A DNA stretch of 64,000 nucleotides from Chryseobacterium defluvii (GCF_014204415.1 NZ_JACHLE010000001.1:1302001-1366000); one strand, 5' to 3'. Positions 1 through 9,548 are shown, numbered from the stretch's first letter. Program-made: numbers and translations. The notes: a model not told the origin generated them from the letters alone.

Positions 1-2142
1 GTAAAATAAGGCTTCTTCTCTTGAAGAGGTGTTAAAGTATTTCAGGGAGTAAAACTCCTTACCTGCGTTTCCGTTTTTAAACCACCATTCGAGAGAATCT
101 TTCTGATGTTCCAGATAGTTTATAAACTTTAGTTCATTTTCTCTTCCTGCATAGTTTTTTCTGAGATAAAAAGGCTGAATAACACTCAGTTCAGAAGCTC
201 CTTCCTCCTCTTTCAATCTGCTGAAGTCATCTGTAAAACCATATTCATCACTGATCCGGAACAAAGGGGCTTCCCTGCTTTCCAACTCAGCTTTCCTGCT
301 TTTCAGGAATTCGGTTTTTATGGGGTAATATTCCTTTAATGCCTTTGTAATGGCTGACCGGAAAATACTTGCCTGTTCTTTATGGATATCATGGATGAAT
401 ATCCTGTAAAAGCTGTTGCTGTCTAAATCTATATTTCTTTTGAGCCATACCCTCAATGCTGATTTTAAAGGCGACCATGAACGGGAAACGTTTGAAACCT
501 TCGCTTCCACATCCGTCTGCTCCGAAAGAAGCCTGAAACACCAGAAATTGAAAAGTTTTTCCACATCATTTCCGGACATTTCATACTCTTCATCTTTTCC
601 CTGTTTTGCAAATTCCAGATTGAGCCTGTCATAGTCTGAAAACTCCGCGTCTACGATGAGTTTATTGATTAATTTTGGATTCAGGTCGATTCCTTTTGCC
701 TCAATCTTTGGTCTTGTTAAAGCCATATGCTCATTCGCTTCAATCCCGAAAAAAGCATCAAAGGACTTCAGGAAGCTCATCTGAAACCGAATCGCATTTC
801 CCAGATCTCCATAATCAGCCCTTGAAACAAAATCCGAATACAGATTTTCAACATCCGAGCTGCCTTCTTTCTTTTTTGAGATGTAAAGAAGAGGCTTATT
901 CTTTGAAGACTGATCCGGGATGCTTACCTCATTACGTTTATAATTGGTAAAAAGATACCCTGTTCTTAATAAAAGGGAATCTTTATAATCATCCTTATGA
1001 ATCGGTTCGGGCATTCTTAAAATCCTCCCGATGGTCTGGGTAAAAAAGGTCGGTGAATTGATCTCTCTGTACATGACCAGTACATGTGCTCTGGGGCAAT
1101 CCCAACCGGTTCCGGCCGCCTGTTTGAAAAGCATAAAATCCACATCGCTGTCATTGTGCGTCACAAAATCCATATTTTCCTGCTTCCCGTCAAACCACAG
1201 GGCTACTTTTCTTTCTACATCAATATTTTTCTTTCTGAGGTAATCCAATACCAATTCTTCTTTGGTTTTTTGGCCCGCATCTTTCAGCTTGCTGTCATCA
1301 TTGGGTAACTGGATCAAAACCAAAGGATTTATTTTTTTATCCAGTTTTGAATATTCGTTCTCAAGCTCAGCTTTTTTCCCGATGGCCAGGTCGATCAGCA
1401 ATTCGTCCAGGTCTTTATTCTTAAACTGATGCAGGTCTTCATCGGTCTGCACCACTATTTTATCCTTGATCAACCCTTCGTTTACCGCCTCATTACGGGA
1501 TACACTTACATAACCGGCTTTTCCCTCCTCTATTTCATCCATATTCGGGATGTATGTAGGCGTTGCGGAAACATGCAGAATGACTTTGGGATCTATAACA
1601 TCTACCACGCTTTTTTGTGCAAGCCCGGATAAATGGGTATGGCTCTCGTCCACTACCAGAATGATCTCCCTACCCTCCTTTTTTGTATTCTCAATAATAT
1701 CTTCAAAGTAATAGCCCTCTTCTTTATAAAAATAGTCCTCTTCCGGCCTTCTGAGTACCCTGTTTTCCGCAGCCTTGGAAACCAGTTTCTGCCAGTTGAC
1801 AAAAAGCACATCATTCTTACACAGTTTTCCCTGTTTGAAATCATCTACCGTAAGAAGATTGTTTTCAAGGGTGGTATTGAAATATTCCCTGAATTTATTT
1901 TTGCTCTGCATGGCGAGCGTATCACTGAAGGTGATCCAGATAACAGCTTTATTATAGTCCCAGTCAGGCAACCCGTTCAAACCGTGAATAAAATGGGAAA
2001 CCATATAGGTTTTACCGCTTCCTGTAGGGGATTTGAAAACGAGGGCACGCTGATTATCTTCCTGCTGCCAGAGTTTCAGAAAACCGGCAGTTAATTTTTC
2101 AACAGCTTCTTTCTGGAATTGCAAAGGATTGAATCGGCTCAT
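1..2142 (-). CDS. res: Type III restriction enzyme Res subunit (partial, 3' end outside window)
   Basis: ATP-dependent helicase/endonuclease subunit of a type III restriction-modification system; with Mod it translocates on DNA and cuts unmodified sites. The frame is open from ATG at 2142 to the window edge, giving 714 residues with the C-terminus missing. Visible motifs: Walker A SPTGSGKT at residues 38-45, a DESH (DEAD-box motif II) at 165-168, and motif III VSATP shortly after. The N-terminus MSRFNPLQFQKEAVEKL is a typical Q-motif start of superfamily 2 Res proteins. The far part contains a WWFKNG segment found in Res proteins after the second RecA fold. The start codon overlaps the mod stop codon in an ATGA, so translation is probably coupled and the two proteins made in ratio. 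The PD-(D/E)XK nuclease domain would lie mostly outside the window, so I cannot say whether it is intact. Confidence 0.93.
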   Translation of the reverse strand, partial: MSRFNPLQFQKEAVEKLTAGFLKLWQQEDNQRALVFKSPTGSGKTYMVSHFIHGLNGLPDWDYNKAVIWITFSDTLAMQSKNKFREYFNTTLENNLLTVDDFKQGKLCKNDVLFVNWQKLVSKAAENRVLRRPEEDYFYKEEGYYFEDIIENTKKEGREIILVVDESHTHLSGLAQKSVVDVIDPKVILHVSATPTYIPNMDEIEEGKAGYVSVSRNEAVNEGLIKDKIVVQTDEDLHQFKNKDLDELLIDLAIGKKAELENEYSKLDKKINPLVLIQLPNDDSKLKDAGQKTKEELVLDYLRKKNIDVERKVALWFDGKQENMDFVTHNDSDVDFMLFKQAAGTGWDCPRAHVLVMYREINSPTFFTQTIGRILRMPEPIHKDDYKDSLLLRTGYLFTNYKRNEVSIPDQSSKNKPLLYISKKKEGSSDVENLYSDFVSRADYGDLGNAIRFQMSFLKSFDAFFGIEANEHMALTRPKIEAKGIDLNPKLINKLIVDAEFSDYDRLNLEFAKQGKDEEYEMSGNDVEKLFNFWCFRLLSEQTDVEAKVSNVSRSWSPLKSALRVWLKRNIDLDSNSFYRIFIHDIHKEQASIFRSAITKALKEYYPIKTEFLKSRKAELESREAPLFRISDEYGFTDDFSRLKEEEGASELSVIQPFYLRKNYAGRENELKFINYLEHQKDSLEWWFKNGNAGKEFYSLKYFNTSSREEALFY

Positions 2143-4097
2143 ATACTGGTAATATTATAGATTTTTTTATATACCTCTAAAATAGGCTGAGGAATGATTT
2201 TGATAGTGACATGAGACCAATGTTCAAACGCTTCTTCCAACTCGCTCCTGTTGCCCCAACTGAAAAGGTATAATGAAACAGGCTTCTTCAGCCTTTCAAT
2301 GGTTTCCATAAGCTTTTCCATCTCATCCAGCTCTTCTCTGAAGTAAACTGCAGTATATTTTTCCTGTCCTTCAAAAAGCTGGTAAAAACCGGTCTGCTCC
2401 ATCTCTTCCAGAGTGTTTTCAGCAATGGCAAGCAGATATCCTGCTTTTAAAGCTAACAAAGACTTATCTTCATCGTTGACCGATAAAATATTGTGACTCC
2501 CCACAAAATCTGTTTTGTAATATTTCAGGGAGCTTCCAAAACCTTTTACCTTATTTTCTTTTTTAATGATTCCTGAAATAACAAATTTATCTTTTCTGAC
2601 CTCTTGCTTAATGCTGTCATACCTTTTTTCAAATTCTCCGGAGGTGTATTCCTGAATGGCTTCCAGAATGGCTGTATTGTCTTTCAGGCTGGCCACATTC
2701 AATGGAAGTTCAAACAGAATCTCTTTCTGGTTTTTGGTCTGCTGATAGCCGTTTATTACATTGGACAACCTGGGGTAAGTAACTTCTTCAGCAATATTAT
2801 TTTCGTTATTGGTACACAGGATCACCTGCCTATGGCCACCATCGATACTGTTTTGTTCCATCACGGCCTGACCTGTGGAACCGCTTCCGGCGAAGAAGTC
2901 AAGGATTTTCGCATTTTTATTCAATGTTCCTATGCTCAGGACAAATTTCAGAAAATCAACCGGTTTTTTCCCGTTCCTGAAAACGATCCCACCTTCATAA
3001 CCAACATTATTGAATGCCTCCTCAAAATCCAGGAAATTAGGATACGGAACTTCTTTGGTATCGGATTTATTGAGCGGAACTCCCTGAAAATAATCTCCGT
3101 TTAATTTGGTGGTACTTGTAGGTGATAAAAAGTACCTGTGCGGCTGCTCATCACTTCCCATATCGGGAACTTTGTACAAAATGTTCAGTTTGTCTTTTTC
3201 TTTGTCCAGATGAGCCATATAAAAGCGTCCTGAACTGTTTCCTTCTTTAATAGATCCCCGGATATTTATTTTTTTCAATCCTGAAATGGATGGTTCATGC
3301 TTATGAATTCTGTATTGTCCTTCTTCAAAAACCTGAACAAGCTTGTTTCCCATCTGAACTTCCTTCGGATCATCGATCAGCTCTTCAACATAATATACAT
3401 AATCTGCCAGTGAGGTATTATCCTGAAGCCTTTTAATGGTCTTATATTTGGGAGACTTCCTGTACATTAAAAGCTGCTCCGTAGTCTCATGAAAGTCTTT
3501 ATCCCCTTTTAAGATCCTGTCCTCATGCCTCACTTTTACGGTGAATGAGGAGAGATAATTCAGAGGGGAAAATATTTTGTCACACAAAAGCTTTAATTGT
3601 GAGTATTCATCTTCGTTAATGGAAATGAAAATAACTCCTGTCTCTTTTAAAAGACTTGCGGCCAGCTCCAGTCTTTTGCTCATGAATGAGAGCCAGTAGC
3701 TGTGCCTCAGCGGATGATCTTTAGGCACATCTGTTCCGTCCGGGAATTTTTCAAGGATCCTTTTATCTTTATACCTGAAGCCATCCGAACCTGTATTATA
3801 AGGCGGATCGATGTAAATAAGGTCAATATTTTCTTTGTGGGTATAATTTAAGCACGTTAAAGCATGGTAATTGTCTCCCTCTATCAGGATATGGGTAGGT
3901 TTGCCGTCTTCATTTTTAATGGCTTTTTCCGACACCTCGGTAAGGACCGGCAACCGGTTTTCCGCATCATTCTCAAATGCTTCAGGAACATCCATCCAGA
4001 CAATACCGTATCTGCCGGTTTTAATTCTGTTATTGGCTATTTCAAGCTGCCTTTTCAGATCTTCTATTTCCTGTAACAATTCTATTTCTCTGCACAT
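2139..4097 (-). CDS. mod: Type III adenine-specific DNA methyltransferase Mod
   Basis: Modification and specificity subunit of the type III system, 652 aa; it transfers methyl groups from S-adenosylmethionine to adenine in an asymmetric target. The order of motifs is that of beta-class N6-adenine methyltransferases: catalytic motif IV DPPYNTGSDGF near residue 98 comes before the SAM-binding motif I DFFAGSGSTGQA near residue 400. The roughly 200 residues between them hold the target-recognition domain. The first 25 residues form a short coiled coil (REIELLQEIEDLKRQLE). It is first in the operon; the stop TGA overlaps the ATG of res. I saw no simple-sequence repeat or long homopolymer in the gene that would suggest phase variation of the kind known in some mod genes. 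The recognition sequence cannot be predicted from this sequence alone. Confidence 0.95.
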   Translation of the reverse strand: MCREIELLQEIEDLKRQLEIANNRIKTGRYGIVWMDVPEAFENDAENRLPVLTEVSEKAIKNEDGKPTHILIEGDNYHALTCLNYTHKENIDLIYIDPPYNTGSDGFRYKDKRILEKFPDGTDVPKDHPLRHSYWLSFMSKRLELAASLLKETGVIFISINEDEYSQLKLLCDKIFSPLNYLSSFTVKVRHEDRILKGDKDFHETTEQLLMYRKSPKYKTIKRLQDNTSLADYVYYVEELIDDPKEVQMGNKLVQVFEEGQYRIHKHEPSISGLKKINIRGSIKEGNSSGRFYMAHLDKEKDKLNILYKVPDMGSDEQPHRYFLSPTSTTKLNGDYFQGVPLNKSDTKEVPYPNFLDFEEAFNNVGYEGGIVFRNGKKPVDFLKFVLSIGTLNKNAKILDFFAGSGSTGQAVMEQNSIDGGHRQVILCTNNENNIAEEVTYPRLSNVINGYQQTKNQKEILFELPLNVASLKDNTAILEAIQEYTSGEFEKRYDSIKQEVRKDKFVISGIIKKENKVKGFGSSLKYYKTDFVGSHNILSVNDEDKSLLALKAGYLLAIAENTLEEMEQTGFYQLFEGQEKYTAVYFREELDEMEKLMETIERLKKPVSLYLFSWGNRSELEEAFEHWSHVTIKIIPQPILEVYKKIYNITSI

Positions 4098-4332
4098 ATC
4101 TATTTCTTGTCGTTTTACCTCAACTTAATTATTGCGGGGATAAATTTAGGGTTTTTGGGGGATGAAAGGAAATGTTTGGAAATGATTATTGAATGTTTTT
4201 TCAACAACTATTCTGCTTACTTGTCTCCAGAAGTAAAGTTAAGAAAGCATCTGTTCGGGGCTGTTCAGATGAGGGCTTCTGACGGGAAATTAAAATGGCT
4301 TTTTAATACTGCAGATTTGATGTTTTAAACAT

Positions 4333-4340
4333 TATTTTTG
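4333..4340 (+). promoter_or_regulatory. Candidate -7 box (TATTTTTG) before the DUF1826 gene
   Basis: Perfect match to the flavobacterial -7 consensus TAnnTTTG, 30 bases before the ATG at 4371. A TTTG lies at 4316-4319 but its spacing (13) is shorter than the usual 19-21, so only the -7 box is supported. Confidence 0.4.
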
Positions 4341-4370
4341 TAAAATATTAGACACTGAAATATCAAATAG

Positions 4371-5069
4371 ATGAGCAATACATTTTCTGATAACAACCAG
4401 ATTGGAGTGGTTTGCACTTTTTATGATCTTGTCAACACTCATTTTCAAGAAATTGTGAATGCTCTCTGTTGGCACAGAAAGTTAGATGGAGATTTTAAAG
4501 AAATTGTGCTTAAGCTTCAATTAAAAGAGAACATTACAGAGGTTTCCTCTAAAGACCTTTTAGAGCTAAAACTATCCGAAAAAGGGAATATTGCCCGGGA
4601 AATTATCTTAAATGATTTACAACTATTAACCGATTTCGGAGCATCTCCTTCTCTTAACTTGCTAAAATGCTATGACCGAGATGATGAATTCGATTTCATT
4701 TCAACAGATGTCTATTCTTACCATGTAGATCGTTCACCCATTGGTACTGATACTTTTTTATGTACTTACTACGGTACTGCGAGTGATATTATTTCCAATG
4801 ATCAGGTTATACAAAAGATTTTAATTCCTGAAATCCGGCAAAAACTCAAAGAATTACACAATGGTCCGGATGAGGAATTTGAATCATTCTTGAAGGAAAA
4901 TTACTTTGATCTTCATTACCATCCTAAACCTAATGCAAAACCTGTTAACTTAGGATTGGGGCATCTTTGGAGATTGGCGGTGGATCATCCGGAGCAAAAA
5001 GTTTTACCTTGTGTACATCGAGCTCCGATGGAAAAAGAAGATGAATATAGATTGTTGTTGATTTGCTAA
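4371..5069 (+). CDS. DUF1826-like protein
   Basis: A 232-aa soluble protein without signal peptide or membrane segment. The segment YSYHVDRSPIGTDTFLCTYYG (about residues 124-144) and the C-terminal GHLWRLAVDHP...CVHRAP pattern resemble the DUF1826 family, whose members are found in many bacteria, sometimes near zinc-responsive genes; their reaction is unknown. The Asp/His pairs (H129, V, D131; the late H residues) could bind a metal, as in 2-oxoglutarate oxygenase-like folds, but that is inference. It stands alone between the type III RM operon and mnmE, is convergent with mnmE, and is followed by a good bidirectional hairpin terminator. Base composition is lower in GC than the neighbouring core genes. 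Confidence 0.6.
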   Translation: MSNTFSDNNQIGVVCTFYDLVNTHFQEIVNALCWHRKLDGDFKEIVLKLQLKENITEVSSKDLLELKLSEKGNIAREIILNDLQLLTDFGASPSLNLLKCYDRDDEFDFISTDVYSYHVDRSPIGTDTFLCTYYGTASDIISNDQVIQKILIPEIRQKLKELHNGPDEEFESFLKENYFDLHYHPKPNAKPVNLGLGHLWRLAVDHPEQKVLPCVHRAPMEKEDEYRLLLIC

Positions 5070-5128
5070 TACTTGATCGTCGTTTTTATTAAGCTCATCA
5101 TGAGTATTATAAAATTACAAAGAGAGAT

Positions 5129-5158
5129 TAAAAAGTGACCAAAAAAGTCACTTTTTTA
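5129..5158. terminator. Bidirectional hairpin terminator between DUF1826 gene and mnmE
   Basis: Stem AAAAAGTGAC / GTCACTTTTT with a short A-rich loop; it gives a U-run in either direction, fitting two convergent genes. Confidence 0.75.
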
Positions 5159-5162
5159 ATTA

Positions 5163-6548
5163 TTACTTGCCGATACAAAACTTAGAAAAAATATTTCCCA
5201 ACACTTCATCATTCGTAACTTCCCCGGATATTTCTCCCAAATATTCTAAGGCGTTACGCAGCTCATATGCCAATAATTCTGTAGAAATCTGAAAAGTAAT
5301 AGCTTCCTTTACTTTATGTACGGCATCCAAAGATTTTCGCAATGCTTCAAAATGGCGCTGGTTGGTAATCACCACATTATTTTCTTCGGATTTCAATTGC
5401 TCCACATAGGAAGACAATTCATTTTTAAGATCCTGGATATTTTGGTTTTCAACAGCTGAGATCTTAATGAAATCAAAGGCATTAGAAATTTGCTTTCGGA
5501 AGATGTCTTCCATCGTTTCATATTTCGTAGGAATGACCTCGTCAATTTTTGTAGCACAGAGGATCAGTTTTAAATCAGGCCTTAACAAAGATTTGATCAT
5601 TTCAATATCCTCTGAAAGGTCTTCTGTGCCTGCATCTGCCAGATAAACCAGGATATTAGCATTTTCAACTTTTTCTTTGGCTTTTTTTACTCCGATAGCT
5701 TCAATTTCATCCGTCGTTTCACGTAGTCCGGCTGTATCGATCAGGCGGAAAGCATGGCCTTTGATATGTAAAACTTCCTCAATCGTATCTCTGGTGGTTC
5801 CAGCAATATTACTTACAATTGCCCTTTCTTCTTTCAGCAGAGCATTCAAAAGTGTGGATTTTCCGGCGTTCGGTTTCCCGATGATGGCAACGGCTGTTCC
5901 GTTTTTGATGGCATTTCCGTATTGGAAACTCTCGATCAGGGAATTTAATTTTAATTCGATCTTATTTAACAGCTGGGTTAAAGCAGTTCTGTCCGCAAAT
6001 TCAACATCTTCCTCGGCAAAATCAAGTTCCAGCTCTACGAGAGAAACAAAATTCAGCAGATCGGTCCTCAATAAGGATATTTCATTGGTAATTCCGCCTT
6101 TCAGCTGATTAATGGCTACTTTTCTGGATGCTTCATTTTCGGAGGCGATCACATCAGCAATGGCTTCTGCCTGGGAAAGATCGATCCGTCCATTGATGAA
6201 CGCACGAAGAGTAAATTCTCCTGCTTTGGCCATTCTTGCTCCGTTTTTGATCAGCGTTTCAAGGATGCGTTTCCCGATGTGCGGCGAACCGTGAAAAGCA
6301 ATCTCCACTGAATTTTCAGTAGTGAAACTTTTCGGAGCCAGGAAAATGGAGAGCATAACCTCATCAATCGCCTCTTGTCCATCCATGAAATAGCCGTAAT
6401 GAACGGTATGGGATTTTTGCTTTTCCAGGTTTTTTGCCGGAAAACTTTTCTGAACAACGGGTAAAGCCTCATTTCCGGAGACTCTGATAATTCCCAGCGC
6501 TCCTATTCCATTGGCCGTAGCCAGTGCACAAATGGTATCATGATTCAT
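5163..6548 (-). CDS. mnmE: tRNA modification GTPase MnmE (TrmE)
   Basis: Together with MnmG, MnmE builds the 5-carboxymethylaminomethyl group on U34 of tRNAs reading two-codon boxes ending in A/G; cytosolic homodimer using GTP and a folate one-carbon donor. The 461-aa length is normal. The N-terminal folate-binding domain starts TICALATANGIGALGIIRVS; the G domain sits inside the helical domain with G1 GKPNAGKST (about 224-232), G2/G3 region TTRDTIEE and DTAGLRE, and G4-like ATKID. The protein ends in CIGK, the invariant catalytic cysteine tail. Monocistronic, with the 3' side protected by the terminator at 5129-5158. An unusually close -7 box lies just upstream (see separate entry). Confidence 0.98.
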   Translation of the reverse strand: MNHDTICALATANGIGALGIIRVSGNEALPVVQKSFPAKNLEKQKSHTVHYGYFMDGQEAIDEVMLSIFLAPKSFTTENSVEIAFHGSPHIGKRILETLIKNGARMAKAGEFTLRAFINGRIDLSQAEAIADVIASENEASRKVAINQLKGGITNEISLLRTDLLNFVSLVELELDFAEEDVEFADRTALTQLLNKIELKLNSLIESFQYGNAIKNGTAVAIIGKPNAGKSTLLNALLKEERAIVSNIAGTTRDTIEEVLHIKGHAFRLIDTAGLRETTDEIEAIGVKKAKEKVENANILVYLADAGTEDLSEDIEMIKSLLRPDLKLILCATKIDEVIPTKYETMEDIFRKQISNAFDFIKISAVENQNIQDLKNELSSYVEQLKSEENNVVITNQRHFEALRKSLDAVHKVKEAITFQISTELLAYELRNALEYLGEISGEVTNDEVLGNIFSKFCIGK

Positions 6549-6552
6549 GAAG

Positions 6553-6560
6553 CAAATTTA
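6553..6560 (-). promoter_or_regulatory. -7 box (TAAATTTG) immediately before mnmE start
   Basis: Read on the minus strand TAAATTTG matches TAnnTTTG exactly and ends only four bases before the mnmE ATG (6548). A transcription start 5-8 bases downstream would fall on or beside the ATG, so mnmE mRNA could be leaderless. No clear -33 TTTG is visible, so the box may be chance. Confidence 0.4.
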
Positions 6561-6680
6561 CGGTTTTTAATGGTAATTTTTGAAGTGACCTATAATACAG
6601 ATTGTCTATTATATTGTTTTGGAATTCAATTGGGCTATTGAAATTTTTAAGTTTTAAAGGCTATGATTATTCCGGAGCTT

Positions 6681-6748
6681 TATCATTCCGCAGGAATTCA
6701 GACTCTGTAATTATTATTTAAAAGTTTAGATTCCTTCGGAATGACAAA
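6681..6748. repeat. REP-like intergenic element, copy 1
   Basis: Begins TATCATTCCGCAGGAAT and ends TTCCTTCGGAATGACA, so the ends are inverted (TCATTCCG / CGGAATGA). Similar ends (TGTCATTC / GAATGACA) and an AGATTC(C)TTC core recur at 27672-27711 and 46028-46102, all in spacers. Confidence 0.55.
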
Positions 6749-6796
6749 AATAGCGCTACAGTCTGGAATTTTAACGTACAGGGAATATCTGTAAAA

Positions 6797-6827
6797 ATAA
6801 AATCATCCCGGAATGAGATGATTTTAT
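6797..6827. terminator. Hairpin, 11-bp perfect stem
   Basis: ATAAAATCATC / GATGATTTTAT around a nine-base loop. It may act as a terminator, but it lies about 310 bases downstream of pepP and no long U-run follows. Confidence 0.4.
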
Positions 6828-6965
6828 CGCTTTTGAATTACTAAGTATATATATGAAGATATGAATGATGTCTTATTTGTTGTTACAAAGATACATCCGC
6901 CCATTCTCCGATACCTCAGGATAATCCCTAAAATTATATCCGTAAAAATACGGTTGCGTATATAA

Positions 6966-6995
6966 AAAACTCTGTACCGAAACATACAGAGTTTT
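6966..6995 (-). terminator. Hairpin terminator downstream of pepP
   Basis: Perfect 11-bp stem AAAACTCTGTA / TACAGAGTTTT with an eight-base loop; read on the minus strand it ends in a T-run (GTTTTTTAT). It is about 145 bases beyond the pepP stop. Confidence 0.6.
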
Positions 6996-7139
6996 CAAAA
7001 TTTATCTGAACAATTAATATTTATATTGGTTCTTCAACCATTAAGACCATTGAATAACTAAGTATTATCATCATGATTATCAACTACATATCAATCTATT
7101 AAATTCTTAACTGCTTACCTTAAGTCTTAATGGTTCAAT

Positions 7140-8909
7140 TCAAAATGGGCTTACCAATTGCATGAACCATTCCTTAACCTCTCCTTCGAGATAAGGTCCG
7201 ATCTTTTCTTCACAGGTTTTATGATAGCTGTTCAGCCATTCAATTTCTTCTCTGGAAAGAATATCTTTTACAATAGTGTCTTTAAAGAACGGACAGAAAG
7301 TAAGGGTCTCAAATTCATAGAAGGTTCCGAATGCCGTTTTTTCCGCTTCTTTTACCGCAATAAGGTTTTCATGGCGGATCCCATATGAGCCCTCCACATA
7401 GTATCCCGGTTCATTGGAACATACCATTCCCGGCAGCAGCTCCTGAGGATTCATATCTTTCCTGATATTCTGCGGGCCTTCATGAACATTCATAAAACTT
7501 CCCACTCCATGCCCGGTCCCGTGGTTGTAATCTTTTCCATCCATCCACAACGGAAGCCTTGCAATGGCATCCAGGTGAACACCTTTGGTCCCTTTCGGGA
7601 ATTTCACCATCGATAAGCGGATCATTCCCTGAAGCACCAACGTTGAGTTTCTTTTAAACTCATCAGACACGGCTCCCAAAGCCAATGTTCTTGTAATATC
7701 CGTAGTTCCTTCAAGGTACTGTCCTCCTGAATCCACTAAAATACTTCCGTCATTCGTAACCTCTTTACTTCCTTCACTCTTTGCCGAATAGTGGATCACC
7801 GCACCGTTATCTTTATACCCGATGATGCTGTTGAAGCTCTCCCCTACAAAATTCTCTCCCTGCTCACGGAAGCTTCTCAGTTTTTCCCCGATGGAATATT
7901 CGCTCATGGTTTCTTTTCCGGCGTTATGGGTAAGCCAATACAGGAATTTCACCATCGCAACGCCATCTCTTACCATCACTTTTCTGAACCCTTCCAATTC
8001 GGTTTTATTTTTCTGAGCTTTCATCAGGTTTCCTGGAACAGCTGCTTTGATAAACTGGTTGTTTGCTTTTAAAGCTTCAAAAACAGACTGATTGCTGTTC
8101 GGAGAAACCAATACGTTTTCATTACTGAATGCTTTCAGATGGTTGTAAAATTCTTCATAAGGCATCATTTTCACGAAGGAATCATCCATCTGTTTCCTTG
8201 CATCCACTTGCAGTTTTTCAAGGCCTGTGAACAGGATCGCATCATTTTTTGTGATGATGATATACCCTAAAAATACAGGATTGCTCTCCACATCGCTTCC
8301 TCTAAGGTTTAACGTCCATGCCACATCATCCAGGCTTGAGATAATATGGACCGTAGCTTCCTGATCTTCCATTTTCTGGCGGATGGCAGCAATTTTATCG
8401 GTTACTGATTTTCCCGCTCTTTCCACAGGATGTACGAATATCGGATTCTTTGACGGGATCCCCCTTTCTTTCCATATCTCTTTCAGAAGGGGAAGATCCA
8501 CCAATGTAATATTTTTTGAATTTAATTTTTGAGAAAGCAGCTCCCAGTTCGCATGAGAAGTTGCCAAAGCGTTGACTGCCACTTTTCCTCCGTCGGGGAT
8601 CTCAGAAATAATCCAGTCGATATAATGAGGCGTACCTTCTATACCTTCTTTGAAAAGATCGATTCCAGAACCATCCAGTTCGGCAACAGCCTGGGTAAAA
8701 TACCTTCCGTCTGTCCAGAGCCCTGCTTTATCTTTAGTGACCACCACAAAACCGGCAGAACCTAAAAATCCTGACAACCAGGCCCTCTCCTGCCATTCTT
8801 CCGGCAAATATTCACTCATATGCGGATCTGCGGAGTATACTATAAATGCATCAACATTATTTTTCTGCATTTCTTCACGAAGTGCAGCTACTTTTTCCTT
8901 TGAAGTCAT
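7140..8909 (-). CDS. pepP: Xaa-Pro aminopeptidase (aminopeptidase P, M24B family)
   Basis: Cytosolic metallopeptidase removing an N-terminal residue that precedes proline. At 589 aa it is the long three-domain form (related to eukaryotic XPNPEP1), longer than the roughly 440-aa E. coli PepP. Two creatinase-like N-terminal domains (to about residue 310) come before the pita-bread catalytic domain. The dinuclear metal ligands are visible: DSGGQYLEGTTDITRT (two Asp), HGTGHGVG (His), NEPGYY (Glu) and RHENL (Glu). No signal peptide. It is alone on the minus strand between long spacers; the sequence TAACTTTC (8929-8936, minus) is an imperfect -7 box ahead of the start. Confidence 0.96.
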   Translation of the reverse strand: MTSKEKVAALREEMQKNNVDAFIVYSADPHMSEYLPEEWQERAWLSGFLGSAGFVVVTKDKAGLWTDGRYFTQAVAELDGSGIDLFKEGIEGTPHYIDWIISEIPDGGKVAVNALATSHANWELLSQKLNSKNITLVDLPLLKEIWKERGIPSKNPIFVHPVERAGKSVTDKIAAIRQKMEDQEATVHIISSLDDVAWTLNLRGSDVESNPVFLGYIIITKNDAILFTGLEKLQVDARKQMDDSFVKMMPYEEFYNHLKAFSNENVLVSPNSNQSVFEALKANNQFIKAAVPGNLMKAQKNKTELEGFRKVMVRDGVAMVKFLYWLTHNAGKETMSEYSIGEKLRSFREQGENFVGESFNSIIGYKDNGAVIHYSAKSEGSKEVTNDGSILVDSGGQYLEGTTDITRTLALGAVSDEFKRNSTLVLQGMIRLSMVKFPKGTKGVHLDAIARLPLWMDGKDYNHGTGHGVGSFMNVHEGPQNIRKDMNPQELLPGMVCSNEPGYYVEGSYGIRHENLIAVKEAEKTAFGTFYEFETLTFCPFFKDTIVKDILSREEIEWLNSYHKTCEEKIGPYLEGEVKEWFMQLVSPF

Positions 8910-9083
8910 TTTTTAATTTTTAAAAACCGAAAGTTACAAAAAATTTGAGGTTCAAATCCAAACCAATATTTAAATGATAAATTTTTAACCTGTGAAGCAA
9001 AAATGAAAATTTTTAATGATAAAAAACTACAATTAGTATTAAAAATATAATGTTTTGGAAAGATTATTGCTATATTTCATCAT

Positions 9084-9521
9084 ATGGAAAAGCAGAATTA
9101 TAAAAACCACAGAAAGTATTATCCGCCTCATCATTTCATATACCTTCCGTTACTGTTCTTACTGGGGCTTTTAGGAATTTATAATATTTGGAGTGATACT
9201 GAGAACAGACTCATATGGATATTATTTTCTGTTCTTATTTTTCTGATTTTCTACCTGGCTGTCATGGTCAGGCAGCATTATGCTTTGGGCATTCAGAACA
9301 GGATCATACGGCTGGAATTTAAGCAACGGTATTTTGAGATCTTTAATCAAAGGTCTGATGAAATAGCCGAAAAGCTAAGATTTGACCAGCTTGCTGCGTT
9401 GAGGTTTGCCCATGATGACGAATTTAAAGAGCTTCTGTATAAAGCCCTTCATGAGAATATATCGGGAGAAGAGATCAAAAGGTCCGTTAAAAACTGGAGG
9501 CCGGATGATCACAGAGTTTAA
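9084..9521 (+). CDS. DUF6526 family membrane protein
   Basis: A 145-aa protein with the typical start QNYKNHRKYYPPHHFIYLPL, then two hydrophobic segments (about residues 19-36 and 43-61) and a cytosolic charged tail (about 62-145) predicted helical, rich in Glu/Lys/Arg. The family is common in Bacteroidota and its function is unknown. It is first of three closely spaced genes (27 bases to the next, then 9 bases to the topoisomerase IB remnant), so the three are probably one transcript. The start ATG is the first codon giving the conserved N-terminus. Confidence 0.85.
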   Translation: MEKQNYKNHRKYYPPHHFIYLPLLFLLGLLGIYNIWSDTENRLIWILFSVLIFLIFYLAVMVRQHYALGIQNRIIRLEFKQRYFEIFNQRSDEIAEKLRFDQLAALRFAHDDEFKELLYKALHENISGEEIKRSVKNWRPDDHRV

Positions 9522-9548
9522 AATACTAATCACCAAAATATAAATATC

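Larger units (their letters stand above)
6549..7139. other. Intergenic region between mnmE and pepP
   Basis: 591 bases without a credible gene. It holds a REP-like element (6681-6748), two perfect 11-bp hairpins (6797-6827 and 6966-6995) and, nearest pepP, a wide inverted repeat formed by TCAACCATTAAGACC (about 7034-7048) and GTCTTAATGGTTCA (about 7124-7137). The rest is AT-rich and shows nothing further. Confidence 0.6.

Noticed and set aside
4107-4328. 73-codon open frame between mod and the DUF1826 gene
   Set aside because: No signal, motif or family resemblance; it covers the upstream regions of both divergent genes and ends just before the -7 box of the DUF1826 gene, so it is probably chance.
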